In this document: positions 47,655 to 60,462 of the stretch, piece by piece
Layout of the letters: each line of letters begins with the position of its first letter
How positions within the stretch are numbered: the first letter of the stretch is position 1
Source of the DNA: Rotaria socialis
Taxonomy: Eukaryota > Rotifera > Eurotatoria > Philodinida > Philodinidae
Length of the DNA: 64,000 nucleotides
Direction: 5' to 3'
NCBI GenBank assembly: GCA_905331475.1
Contig: CAJNYU010004144.1
Coordinates: 3,144 to 67,143 of the forward strand
The notes under the pieces: model-generated
Databases searched by the model: none
Told to the model about the DNA's origin: nothing
Seen by the model: the letters and a program-made list of their open reading frames with translations, nothing else
Translations under genes and position numbers: made by a program

Positions 47655-48780
47655 TCGATCCTGTTATGTGACTATTAATTGGAAGTATTATTGGTGTATT
47701 CGTGTTAGGTGCGAGTGTATTATGTTGTTGACTGTGTTTTCGCTATTGATTGGATGCTTAAATAATACTATTCTATGTTTGTTTTTGCATGATTTATTTT
47801 TTAAGTTTACCGTGCAGCTTGGGAATATTCAAAGAAAATGGTCCATTTGAATTATATCGTATTGAGCGATGTATTAATCGAGAATGCCAATGGCCGTTCG
47901 TTACAGATTCGCCAAACATCACATTGCCAGCAAATGCCGATAATGATCTTGTTCATGATATATTTAATGAGCATTCAATTAATTCTACAATGTACCTTTT
48001 AGGATTATCGACGTCTATAGAACCTAATACCCATCTTCAAGCGTCGATGAAAATGGATAGGTTATATTTAATTTTCTATCAAAGGATAGTAATGATATTC
48101 GAACAAAATCAGCTGATTTAGATCATATATCTGTAACAAAAGTTTAAAATGTAAATAAAATAGAAAGTGCATTTAATCGTAGTATAAAATCTCGGTATAA
48201 AGTATCTGAACTTAACATGGACTCATCTGTGCAGAAAGAGCCCAACAGTGGAACTGTACGAATGTCTCGATTAAAATCATCGAAATTGCAAACATCAGCT
48301 ATGTTGAATAATGCATTAAAACCAACAAACGATGCAAAATCTAATGCAGATCCAAAGAACGGGATTCGAGTTACTTGCATGCCTTCACCATTATTACCAA
48401 TATGTCTATCTTCAACTCAAAATTGTAGTCCATCGATTATTGACAATACTATTCGACTAGATGAAAATGATGAAACTCAACCGACTATTGGTTCATTAAA
48501 ACAGAATAAAGATAAGATACATGTTACACGCATTCGATCAAGCCATCGTAGATCTGCATTGGCATATCATCCATCACAAATTGAAACAATTGAAATACCA
48601 TCAATAAATCATACTTCTAAATTTGAAACATTATCGACGGCAACTATTCGAGTAGAACGTATTCATAAAGAGAAGAAACAGTCAAAATCAAGAAGTGTTG
48701 CTCCATTCGAATTAATTTTCAAAGAAATAACGAACGAGACGAAAGAGCTGCCGGAGAAAAGCACTAAACCTGCTGAATAG
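47655..48780 (+). pseudogene. Anchor and cytoplasmic-tail part of the ectodomain gene, with lesions
   Basis: Visible lesions: the anchor helix is one base out of frame with the exon that should precede it; TGA codons lie just before and after it; TAA interrupts the tail at 48145-48147. The final 187-codon segment (MDSSVQKEPNS.. to ..KSTKPAE) is open, hydrophilic and Ser/Thr/Lys-rich, as expected for an intracellular tail. It is also open back to the TAA, which argues that the TAA is a later nonsense change and not a natural end. Confidence 0.5.
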
Positions 48781-50019
48781 GAAAAATTATCGAAACAATA
48801 TCGTGCGGGGCTGATTATGCGTTTTTTTAAATAAAAAGTTTTCATATTAGTTTTCTGTATGAAACAGTAGTTTATATCTACCACTGTTATACATAAATAT
48901 CTTCGACTTATTTTCTGTTGTTTCTCTTGAATATTTGAGTAAAGTATTCTCTACATGTGAACATAAACTATATGTTTGATTTCTATACAGAGACAACGTT
49001 TCAGTTCCTTAGGAGAGAGAGAGAGAGAGACATGTTTTGCACTCATCTGGAATATTTCATCATATTCTTTAGAAATATACAATAAGCATCGTCTTGAGCA
49101 TAATTTAGAACGTATTTCAAGAGCAAAAATGTTTTCTTATTAAATCATGTAGAGCATTGTTTTACTTCTAAAATGCTGCAACATATAACAAGAAAATTAA
49201 ATCATACAATAAATATAATACAGATAGATTATTTTTGCTAGAGAGGTTCATTTGAGAAGAACACAACTTATTCTTCTGTCATGTAAGATTCAAGCAGCAT
49301 TGAAAAACTCTCGTTCTAATCTTGCGATGACTGAAATCTATAGAATCGATCGTGGGTCATTTGAAGTTAAATGTTCTATTACTTGTTTGCTCTGATCAAA
49401 GTAATAGAAGAGACAAAAAAACGCTATCCTCAGGTTGAAAACTTAGAAAAGTTTGACGCGCTATTTTGCAGTGTGTAAAAATCGTACTCTGTCCTGTGAA
49501 TACCTCTGCTAGCAGCTGAACCTTTTTTACTTGGAAAATATTCGGATACAATGAGAATGTCAAGAAACAGAGATAAATGTGGAAAATCCGAAAACTGGCT
49601 TTAGCAATTCAGTCTCGATACTTTTACCTCCCGCTTAAACCACTATTTTCCGCTCTCGAGATCACCGCTACACAAAAAGCTCAACTTCACTTGAGCATGT
49701 CTATGAAGAAATAAAGAAAATTCACGACGCGGTGCTATAAACTACTTTGCATCTTGAGAAAGTGAAAAGTACCGAATGAGGTAATAAGCTAAATAGTTTC
49801 AGTATTATATGACCACAGATACATTATAATTAGATTATTTCATTCAATGATGCTGAAAAGCAGCGCCCCCTTGAACATGAACTGTCCACGTCAAATCAAT
49901 CAATCAGTGTCTAGGCATTTTCTTATTGGTTTGACCCAAAAGAGAATAGCGAAGAAAAATGACCTTTCTACTGCGACTCATTAATTAGGTTCAAAAGAAA
50001 ATAATATATTAAAACAATC
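48781..50019. other. Intergenic with (GA)n
   Basis: A GA dinucleotide run lies at 49014-49030. A small perfect inverted repeat, GCTCAA..TTGAGC, occurs near 49679-49696. No gene recognised. Confidence 0.5.
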
Positions 50020-51316
50020 ATGAGTGAAATAAAACGAGGCATGCTCAAGTATTATCATCGTAAGCAAATAGTTAAACTTGAATTTTTTTCTAAAATTGAT
50101 CTTGCTTTCTCAATTGTATAGGAGGTCTGTTGAGTAAAAAATGGAAGGAATACAAATTTGTACTTTATGATTCAAGTTTACTTACATGGTTTTCGGATGT
50201 TAAACATAAAAAACCGGATGGAATGGTTTTACTCAAAGTAACTTTTTTTTGTTTTTGACAAAATAGAATTTCAAAATAATTATTTTTCCCCTAAGGATGT
50301 TGAACGACATATTTGTGTTGGGCCCTATACCAGGTAATTGAGAAAATATTTCATCATAGTCAAGAACATTAAAATAAAATAATTTCTAGATTTTTACCTG
50401 ATTATCCTCATCTTGATAATATTTATGATGAAGTAGCACTTATTGCTTTTCCAATGTCTATAAAAGATCGTGATCGGGATATTGTATGGCTTTTATGCGA
50501 TGACCTAGACGATTTAAAGTAAGCATTTTTTTTGTTTCCGCTTTAAATAATAAACATTAGAGAGATTTTCATGAAAATAACAATATTGTATTTTACAGTT
50601 CATGGATGAAAGCGATTGTTGAAACTGTAAGTAGATTTGTTGATTTTGTTTTGTTTCGTTTTCACGCTATTATCGTAATGAATGAATGATGCTGTTCAGT
50701 TACCATCACGTTCATTACATACTGAAAAAATAAGCAATCATTCTGCGCCATACATTGATGAAGATGTTCAAACAACATCAGAAGAAAATTCATGTAAGTT
50801 TCTTTTCAATGGCAGAAAAGTTCCTTTTACGAGTTTCATTGATTGTTTAGCTGAAAATGATAATACAGAAGCAATAATAATTAAAACAGAAGCAATAGCA
50901 CTGCCACTATCAGCAGGTCTCGTTGCAACTCATCTACAAGGCCATGCGATGAGTTCAAAAAAGAATCCATTAGAAAAAGCTGGTTATGATTATGGCAGTA
51001 ATGAATGGGGTACAGGCGATGGTTGGGGCTATTCTTCATCGGTAAATTTTAATACAATTATCTTTAAAGAAGATTTCTAATTTATTCTTCTATGGTTTAG
51101 GCTGCTGTTCCTGGATTTGCTGGCATTGGAGGCAGTGGTGCTTATGCAAATCATATTGACTTAATTCGTGATGAAGAAGATGAAAAGCCACTTGAAAATG
51201 TCTGTAGTGATGAAGCTGTTGAAACAGTTACTTACGAATTATCAAAGAATGAAATACAAGATGAAGAAGAAATACCACACTATTGCATAAATACTCTAGA
51301 TGCCCATGGCGACTAA
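50020..51316 (+). CDS. PH-domain protein, possibly evectin/PLEKHB-like
   Basis: Eight exons: 50020-50059, 50122-50237, 50296-50333, 50390-50518, 50599-50626, 50700-50793, 50851-51041 and 51101-51316; 284 codons (283 aa). Residues 1-115 form a pleckstrin-homology domain: a start like KRGMLKYYHRGLLSKKWKEYKFVLYDSSLLTWFSD, then IVWLLCDDLDDLNSWMKAIVE with the invariant C-terminal Trp. PH domains bind phosphoinositides or proteins at membranes. The C-terminal half is acidic, with a Gly/Trp/Tyr-rich centre (GYDYGSNEWGTGDGWGYSSS) and no known domain. The lone N-terminal PH with a Gly/Tyr-rich tail recalls evectins, but this is tentative. Intron 6 (50794-50850, 57 bp, GTAAGT..TTTAG) is itself an open multiple of three, so its retention would add 19 residues without a frameshift. 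Confidence 0.8.
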
Positions 51317-52186
51317 TGATAATCCAGATCTTGCAGATATCAAGAAGAATGATGCGATGATTGATTATGACATTGAGAAATGAATATTATTGTTATATAG
51401 ACTTGTTGTTTTTTTAATATTCATTTCTGTGTATATGAAACAAGGATAATTCGTCACTGAACCATTGAAATGAATTTATACAAAGTAATAAGTAGCTTGT
51501 AAAGAAATATGAACCTGTTCGTATAGAATACACAACAATTCATAAGCAATTAATTAGTCAATATAATTTTGTTCTCATACAATCCAGCTAATAAAGAGGA
51601 TTTTTCAAACTTTGTATTGAAAATGAAAGAATAAAGTTAGTTAACGATAGAAAGTACTTAATATCAAATATAATTAGAAATGGTGTTTTGAACTAGAGAG
51701 TAGATGCTCATGCAAAATCTTCTTTTTGCAGCATATGTATGAATTCACAATTGTATATAAGTTTTGATCTCGATGAAGTCGGTTTTATTTTTTTAAATAA
51801 TCTGAATCATTCTTCGAATGCGTCTCAAACAGTCCATTGCTGGCTGGAAAAGAAAAGAAAATCCTTTTCCTAAAGCCGGAATTAATAAGACACAGTCTGC
51901 TAGAGATTTTTCACTCAGCACATATCGTATTCGTATGATGTGAACGAATGAGTTCTACATAACCTGTCCTACAGTTTATTCTGAGGAATATAAATGAAAA
52001 ATAATAATAGAAATATTTCTTAAATAAAACTAGATCATTTACAAATTCTTCTAGCAAAACAAAATACTTGATAAGAAAATTTCCAACATTAGTATAAAAG
52101 AATAAACATTGTTGTAAATTTGATTTATTTCAACAAATAAAAACGACTTCTACTAGATACTTTATACAAAGAATCTATGTCAGAAA
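51317..52186. other. Intergenic, nothing recognised
   Basis: Convergent spacer between the PH gene and the broken GPCR. No supported feature. Confidence 0.45.
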
Positions 52187-53042
52187 TCAATATACATATG
52201 GTGTATAATAGAATATGATGACAATAAATGATATAAATTTATTTCGAACCTTTTGTCGTGTTGATAACATTTGTGCTTTGGTTAAAAGAAAAAACGATAC
52301 GGAAATAAGTCCGCCTACATAAATAAACGTAAATATAACACTAACAAAAACATTGCTAATAAGCATAAGACTTACACAATGATGGCGACGCCCACAAGAA
52401 CGTGTTTGTCGTCGAATTTGCCGAATATTTTTTAATGTTAATATACTAAATGTAGCCATTAAAATTGATAAAATAGATCCTGATAGAATTAAATTATGTA
52501 AAGAAATAAGAAATGTATAAGATGCACCTGAATAAAAACAGAATTGATGAGGTGAAGAAATATTACTGTATACAAGCTTATGAGAAAGAATAGTCAACCA
52601 AAACATAATTGTGAACATAATAATCCTATTCGCCATTGGTATTGTATTAAATTGACGATAGCTAGATTCATTTGCACTTATTAAATAGCGATCAATACAA
52701 GCTAATAGGAGATGTGATTGTGATAGAAAGCCACTTATGTTAATTGAATAATTGCGAAGTTTACATAGAATAGGTACATAATGAAAAGTCAACATCAAGA
52801 ATATGACTAAAAGTACTCATATCTAATAGAAATGCATTAGCAAATGATGATGCAAGAAAATAACGAGAACATGAAGATCTATTTAAACAAGGACGATGGA
52901 GGATTATGGTATTTCCAATAAATCCAATGTTTCCAATAAGTAAAAGTAATATTAAAACGGTGTATGTTTATTTCTTTTGTAGTAATTGCAAGTTAGCAAT
53001 GACCAATTGATCGTTGAAACTGATGCTAACATTTGCATTCAT
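52187..53042 (-). pseudogene. Rhodopsin-type GPCR pseudogene
   Basis: From ATG at 53042 the frame gives a short N-terminus, then TAA at 52970. The same frame continues at once into TM1 (TVLILLLLIGNIGFIGNTIIL) and TM2. Near 52800 the frame shifts by one base, after which TM3 with the DRY motif (LLACIDRYLISA), TM4, TM5 and TM6 are open to 52187. At the end, TPYVY is followed by TGA where the TM7 continuation would be expected. So there is one nonsense codon, one frameshift and one premature end. The style (short N-terminus, HRPCLNRSSCSRYFLASSFAN between TM1 and TM2) is that of the large orphan FMRFamide-receptor-like families expanded in rotifers. No introns. Confidence 0.75.
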
Positions 53043-56000
53043 ATTCAATATCTGAATAGATTAAAGCGAAAAAAGTTAAACGCTTTAATTATTTTCTAAA
53101 CAGATGTAATCCGTTTCTGATTCGACGAAATCTTCTAGTGGAGTCATGCTTTTTTCTAACAAGATAAAATTATCACTTTCTGCTGTTCGTCATTGACAGC
53201 ATTTATTTTTGTAGGAATTTCTCTAGGCATCGCTTGATTTAGTGTCTGATTAGACAGAAGGTAAAAATGAAATTAAAACTAAACGATCTATTGACTCCTA
53301 TGAACTATATTTCTCTTGTAATGCACCCAAAATTCTATAGATTGGCTTAATAAATTAATTTAACAACAAAACATCGGTAGTGTCTCTTTCCGTTTCTTGG
53401 CTATAAATCTCGATCTTATCCATTCACAGTATTTCCGTTGTATAGCCATTTATTGGAATTAAATTGTTTGACTGGAAGGTGTAAACTATCTCATATTTCT
53501 GATAACGAAGTGTTCATATAATTAAGATCATCATCATCATTCTCTATTCACAAAACTCGCATACGATTGCTTGATCATCTTGTTTTTATTATTGAAATAT
53601 TTTATGCTTAATATTTAATTGGGCAATAATTTTATCCTTTGTCTTTAAATTGACCGAATACAAAAGTAAGCGCATTTTCATGGTATAAAAAATCTTTTTC
53701 AGATATAAATAAAAGACACTTCTCATAAAATTTTCATGATTTTTTTGCGTAAAACAAGATGCTACTAGTATTTTCTTTTTAAATTGTACATGCTTACTTC
53801 AACTGTACTGCGGCTATTCATAGGATATTTTCGTAAATGAATAATGACACAATTAGGAATAGTTAAAACTAAAGCTATGACTAGATGTTGGACTCCTATT
53901 AATAAAACTATTTCACTTTCATTCAAAAGTAGAAAAAATAGTTAATTAATAATATATACGTATATCTATCTGTGCTATTTTCGATAGCAAACAGAAACCT
54001 ATTAATTCCACTAGTAGTTTGCCCTAAACGTTTTCATCTACATTTTTACTATTCTATTCAATGTATTTTTTCATACGATAGATCGATACAGCGAGTTCTT
54101 ATTTGTCCAAGCTAATTATTAAACTCTCGTTTCTTAACAAAAATTTTATTCTAAATCCTTTTATAGAAAATATTTCAACACGATTCGCTTGTATGTATAT
54201 CAATTTCTTGAAAATCATATCTTATCAAACCTGGTAACTGCTAAGATCACTATGTCATTTCAAACTTCTCGATTAAGCAAGTGTCTTGTAATCATCTGTA
54301 GAAGTGTCTCTGTGCTATGAGAAGAAAATACTGTCGGAGTAATTACTTTTTTCCTATAATAATTAGAAACTAAAGAGTAGTTTAAGATTATTTATTTTTA
54401 AGATAATCTTTGTATCATCAAGAAAAACACAATCATGGATTTACTTAGCATGTCATATACTAGTGTAAGTTCAGATGAACGTATCGCAACTTCGAAGAAT
54501 CCTATAGGTTGTGTTGAATCCTAACTGTACAAAATGTTTTTGTGAACTAATGCACATAGTGAGCGTGTCAGAAAAATTCAAGGAAGCAAAGCAATTAAAA
54601 CAATTTTTGCATTATATATATATATATATCTATCTGAAGGGAAAAGGACGTAGTAATAGGTAGCCTTTTTCTGACATTTTATTACAAATGAATTGTTTAA
54701 TTTTCTCGGTTATTTCAATTTTTGAAAAGAAAATATATAGTATACTAACTTGGAAACAATAAATCGCAGTGTTACCGAATATATAATAGAGGACAAGAGA
54801 ACCGATGCCGATGCTTGTGAACTATTGCTATGAATTATGAATACTCGCATACGATATAAAATAAAGGAGGATGACTATTAATTATAAAAGGCTTGATAAT
54901 CAAAGTAGAAAAATATAAACATTTTCTAGTCCATTCGCCACAACGGCGCATACCAATAATATTAACACCTTAAGCATAAAGAACTTAAATTTAATATCGC
55001 TTAAAGTCTTTACTTTCTATTGTTTTCATATCAAATTTTATCGAAGGAAATAAAATATACTAAAAGATGATTTTGGTATGCGCTGTTTCTTACCTTATCG
55101 ATTTATGCATTCATATTATTTGATATGGCAAAAATCCCAGTGTTGATGATAAATTATTAAAGATCAACAATTTTATGGTGCGCTCTCCGGTTGCATAAAT
55201 TATCAGAACATATGCATAGGAACATGGCATGCGATACAAATTATGTTTAATACTTACTCTACGCGTGTGTTGCTTTTCCTCTTCTTTTGTTCATAGACAT
55301 TCGCAGCTGTATCCATACATTTTTTTAGCACGTCAGACTAGTTGCCCTCAATTTCGTATGGAGCTAATTACCTTTTCATGTTTAGTTTGTTATTCTGTTT
55401 AGCTGAAATTTTTGAGGAAGAAACCAATTTCTTTTTATCTATCGTGGGGCGTTTTAATTTCACTTGTATCGTTGTTTATAAATTTAAGAAGAATATGTAA
55501 ATGGATTTCAAGTTGATTGTTTTTAAAGATGACATTAAATAAAGCCACTTTTTCTCTTAACAATGATTTTTAGAATTTTCTCGAATGTCTCTGTTAGTTT
55601 ACGACAGTGAACAATATAGTTATTAGGGTTTGCAACATATGATAATCAAATGGCACATTCAAACATGAAAAATTCCAGAAAATAATCAAAATTCCAGTAT
55701 GCGTGCGTGTGAATATAGATAAGCTCCGTACTTATATCTGCATTCTAGAATGATTTTGTCACACCTATCCAACTTGTATTCTATGAGAATTATTTGAAGT
55801 TCTGTTTTTTAGGCATCAATTAATAATCGAAAAGACTGTTAGCGCAATCTCTGAGCAATTCAAGCACGAATACACTAAAACATTATGAAAGAGCATTAAC
55901 TATGATGATCTCGGCTGCCGTATGTAATTACTAAAATACATAATTGATATACGTTCTTTGTTTGTAGCATCGATAACGTATGCCACAATCTCAGGAGTTC

Positions 56001-56479
56001 TTCTAATATACGCTCTCATTTGTTAGGAATTGTTCTACATTTTGTTTTAAATACTGCTTGAATTGTAGTGCTGAACATAATCTTGCGTTTTTCGATTTCT
56101 TTATCGATTAAAAAGCTAGAAAGCAGAGTTTGGCATTAGCTGTACATATTGGAAAAGTAGGATTCTTTAACTAATTAAAGATGAATTGTTCTCGATTTAC
56201 AGCCTCTAACTTTTTTCTTATGATATAAAATAGGCTTTTGCCGAGAGTCAGTTGGGAAAAGTCATGGTCAATTGATTTTCATTGCAGTAGGTAGCTGAAA
56301 TTTCTAGTATTTTGATAATTGATGAACTTAGAAATATACAGACATTTGTATTTCGTCTCAGAACATTGTTTCAAGTGTTAAACAATCGATATTGATTAGA
56401 AATACTTGGCTGAATAGACATATGTTTTTCATATATTCACTGAAAAGTTACAAAGTAAATACAAAAGAAAAATCAGTTA
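53043..56479. other. 3.4-kb stretch without a gene
   Basis: AT-rich; no ORF of note in any frame. It contains an (AT)n run at about 54614-54630 and otherwise nothing recognised. Confidence 0.5.
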
Positions 56480-57397
56480 CTACTTTCTTCCAATAACTGT
56501 ATTACTACCAAACATATATGTTGGATAATGATTCATCAGTGTTGTTTTTAATGTTTTTATATATATGATAAGGTCATTTTGTAAATTCTCATTTTCTTTC
56601 AATAAAGGATCTTTATCTTTTGCTGATGTACGCCGTCGTGACCGTCTTTCAATATTTTTTGTTAATTCAATATTCATACGATATAATTTATCTAATTCAT
56701 TGTCAAGTAATGCTATACGTTGAAATTTTTTACGAATTTCATCGCTCAACAACGATTGATCAATTGTAGAAAGATATTGTTTAAATAATTCATCAATAGA
56801 TACTGATAGCGAAGAATTATTATTAACATGTGAAAAACTATTATTTGTTATTACTGAATTTGAACGAGGATCAGTTGGTCGATCAAAATTCGATGAAACA
56901 GTATTTGATAACATTTGATTACAATTTGATGGATTAGTTACCATCGATATTTGTCGACGTCGAGGATCTTTAGAAAGAGAAAATTTTATTATTCATCATA
57001 AAGAAAAATTATTCTTACCTCTATTTACTGATTGATTAGGTGTAGGCATTACAGTTGAATTAAGCCCATAGCTATGACTGAGAAATGAAGCAAAATCTTG
57101 AGCAGTGTTTACTGATGGTTGCTGAGGTTGTTGTTGTTGAACTGGTTGACTATTTTGAGGATTCGCATTAATTAATGCCTGAATTAATTGTGAATTAAGA
57201 CCAAGAGTTTTGAAAAACTCCAGTACACCATTTGTCGGAGTGGGTTGTTCCTGTTTTAAAGGTTGAATAATCGGCACTGATGCTGCAAATGTATCAGTGC
57301 TATTTGGTCGACGAATATCAGAACGTGAACGATCACGATTGCGAGGGTCACGACTCGTGTTCAATTCATGATTTACTAAAGAACGATGATGGGACAT
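56480..57397 (-). CDS. Unrecognised Gln/Asn/Arg-rich protein with C-terminal coiled coil
   Basis: Two exons, 57397-57019 and 56967-56480, with a 51-bp GTAAGA..AAG intron; 289 codons (288 aa). The first ~25 residues are rich in Arg/Asp/Ser (DPRNRDRSRSDIRR) with a second DPRRRQ at the splice junction, suggesting RNA-binding or nuclear context. The middle is low-complexity Gln/Pro/Asn. A C-terminal ~100 residues are helical (SIDELFKQYLSTIDQSLLSD.., FQRIALLDNELDKLYRMNIELTKNIERR, ENLQNDLIIYIKTLK), likely coiled coil. I do not recognise a family; the clean splice phase and coherent composition support a real gene. It may be a nuclear scaffold or RNA-processing factor, but that is only composition-based inference. 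Confidence 0.65.
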
Positions 57398-60300
57398 TCT
57401 ATATATTTGAATTACTGATTCCCACCCAGCTGACTTCGTTCGATGAATGAATCACATGTACATGTACATGTATAGGAATGAAATAAATAAATAGCCAACA
57501 GAATATTTTATGAAAGATGGTGCGCTTGGACATTCATTGATCTTCTATTGCATGTCTATATGAAATGGTATGTAAAGGCTTGTATTATACTTATGAAAAT
57601 TTTATTCTATTAGACTATATAAGATGTCGAGAAATTCATCTACTAAAATTTAATATTGTTCTATTTACAGTTTATTCAGATCGAATTAACGATGAAGATT
57701 TTAAAATCGAACTTAAAATTTATAAAAATTTCAGCTAGTAAATTTTATGATCTGTCAAATATAAAAACCTCAAAGTTATGTAAAAAAGACCTAAAACTCT
57801 ATTGATTTAATCGATTTTTGAAATCTTTTCCATATTTTCATTAATAAAATGTAAATGGTACATTTTAACGAGCATAAAAAGTCAAATTGTTTCGGTATTC
57901 TGAAATGAATCAGGACTTTCAATATTTGTTTCTATTCAATTCGAAAGGTTATTTTTCAGAAACAGTCATTACCGCACGCTGTATAAAAACAGTGCATGTC
58001 CTAATGTTTTTCGATGTCCTTGTACTCGAAGAATTGCGAATTCATGAGATTACATTGCCAAAAGCCAACTTCAGTTATTCGAATTTGTCAGTGCAAATCT
58101 GTCGGAAACATCTGTGAAGTGTCAGATAATTTAATCGAAAAGTGTCGTTTATTTCTGGTAGACTCTTTTTTTACAGAGTATTCTTTGTCGGATGATGTTC
58201 GTATAACTTTATTTGTTAAGAAAATTAATAGTCAAAATCGAATTTTGATTCAATAGTTTATATGAAAACAATCATGTAACTTAATCGTAAGATTAATTGT
58301 TCTATAACCTATTCTCTCATTTTTTTGATAGGCTTTGACGAGTGTGTCTTTGTGGATGTGTCTATTCTAATTTGTCTATTTTTGAGAAAAGCTCAAGATT
58401 TCACTATGATTGAGTTGGTAGAATGGAAAATTGTAGGGGTGCCCTATGTTGTAATCTTTCGATCACTGGCTTGAATCTGGTTTACAGAGTTTCTTTTTGC
58501 AATCATTACCATGTGTATGTCAACTTTGCCTTGCTTTTTTTATTGCTACACATAAATAATACAATTAGAATTTTTTAATAAAAACGAGTCGATTCGATGT
58601 ATAGAGAATTTTCCTAGACAAAAAGGAATTTATGAAGAGACTTTTTGTAACTTGAGTCTTGTATTTTGAAAATCTAGTGTGAAATTTATGCTCGTAGAAG
58701 TTTGATTTTCATTAAAGTCTCCTATAACTTGGGTCATTTATAATCATGAATGTTTTTTTTCGATTTTTGTGTCCAGATGAGATCAATTAAAAAATTATGT
58801 TTCTTCACTGATAAATTATTCTTAGGGGAAAATAATGTTTTCTAAAGATATATTATTAGTAAAATGTAGATGACAACTCAGTCATATCTGTGAAACTGAT
58901 AACTTCGCGCGAACATGTTTATAGCGATATTTGAGATAATAAAATATTTCCTACACAATAGCAATTTTCCAATTAATATCATTAGTTTGAATTCACGCAT
59001 GTGTCCTTACGGTATAGCGTATCGAGATTAAAATAAATGTGGAAACTTCGGATTTCATCCGAAAGTTGTGTACTGCAAAAAGTGCATGGGATATATGAGT
59101 CATTCTAGAATGTCTGAACACCCAAATTATCATGAGAAACTAGGCAATTTGATTTCTGGATGCAGTTTTTGTGCATTTTGAGACGTTTTTCAGGCGATGT
59201 TTCATCAGAAAGCTACGGTTTAGCTCAAAACTAATATCAGATTCGGAATCAGCGTTAAAAACTGAGTCGATTTATATATGTTGTGAATAATTCTGAGAAA
59301 GATTTATTTTTTGAAAAAAATTCCCTGTACTCCTCCTCAGGGATGGCCTGGTCAAAAAAGAAAATTTTTTTCGATAACTCAACCATTTCTTGAGGGATTC
59401 TTCTCATCTTCGAACTCGACCGAGATATTCATGAGATTGAACTGTGTAGAAAATTTCATCACGGTCTGACTCTCCTTTCGAAAGTTATCGTGCCTACGGC
59501 CGGACACACTGACCGATTCTAGAGTGTACTCACTTTTTGAGTACACAAAAAGAATCCTTCGATGTACGCAGGTCTTCTACAGTTCTCGATGATTAACGGT
59601 CACATTTTTATTGTCATACAGACAGAAACAACTTGTGAAGTGCCAACAAACTTAGAATGATATCGAATGAGAGTGTGAGTAAACCCAATCTTATGAATTA
59701 TTTTAATTATTGATTCCATAGAGAAAAATTTTCTATCAAGTTTTCAATTCTTCCATCGTAGTATATACGAACAGCCCCATAAAAGTCAATCGTGAAATCT
59801 TGTACAACTATGCGTTTTACTTTTATCATTCGGTACGGTAAAACAAGTGTTCTTCCAGCATTTTCAATTGATTTATTATCAAACTGTTATCAAATTTCTT
59901 CTAGAATAATAACACTCTTTTTTAAATATTTTTTTTCAAGATTCATTCGAAGAATTTGAATTGAATCAATCAATTTATAAGTGTTCGCTTCCGTAAAGCT
60001 AAATCTTCCTAAAAATCCGTCATGCATCATATCATTCCTTAGAAAAAACAAGATTGCCTTGATCATAACAAGAACTATGTGTCCTTATCAGTTTATGTAT
60101 GTGGAATTCTCAAATATAAAAAGAGGAAAAAAACGATTGGATTCTAGATATCGATGAGTTCTTATTTAATGTGCATAAGAAAAAAAAGAAAAAGAAAAAA
60201 AAACATCTGCTGTTGTATACTGTTGTTGAAATCCAACTAACACCCCCACGCACCAATACCGTCATGTACAAACATAAATCAAGTATGGGCATACATGTGT

Positions 60301-60462
60301 AAATAAATATAAATAAAATTGGTGTAAATCATCTTTTTGAATAGAATAGAGAATATGGCTAATATGTAGGGAATATCTTCACTAATGGCTGTAGGCATAT
60401 CAAACGAAATATGTGCGTGTGTCATTCAGAAGATTTTCTATTTTTTACGTAGACAGGTAATT
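57398..60462. other. 3-kb stretch without a supported gene
   Basis: Two overlapping ORFs near 57887-58256 lack motifs and are not called. From about 59150 to 59560 the sequence is richer in GC and reads like a decayed repeat, ending in a perfect hairpin. No transposase or reverse transcriptase residues were recognised. Confidence 0.45.
59524..59546. other. Perfect 9-bp hairpin
   Basis: GTGTACTCA, loop CTTTT, TGAGTACAC. It follows a GC-richer block and could be the subterminal structure of an old element or chance; no function assigned. Confidence 0.5.

Larger units (their letters stand above)
45363..48780 (+). pseudogene. Cell-surface ectodomain protein with Thr/Ser stalk, 3' part eroded
   Basis: Ectodomain exons 45363-45875, 45920-46117 and 46170-46522 read through cleanly. 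They encode a signal peptide (LLIEFFAIIFTFVNG), a Cys-containing N-terminal domain, an ISDADGDPMRCRWAS domain with C..CPPGSLP and FPNCTIIITG, and a third domain with paired cysteines. All are rich in N-glycosylation sites. A stalk of Thr/Ser micro-exons follows (separate entry). A 20-residue hydrophobic helix (LLIGSIIGVFVLGASVLCC) at 47672 looks like the membrane anchor. It lies one base out of frame and is bracketed by TGA codons. The tail then reads FKENGPFELYRIERC.. to 48060, needs a 29-nt GT..AG removal at 48061-48089, meets TAA at 48145, and stays open in the same frame to 48780. Intact front and broken back suggest a young pseudogene or a gene with heavy alternative splicing. The function is unknown. 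Confidence 0.6.

Noticed and set aside
57887-58256. Two overlapping plus-strand ORFs
   Set aside because: No motif, no plausible splicing between them, and ordinary AT-rich composition.
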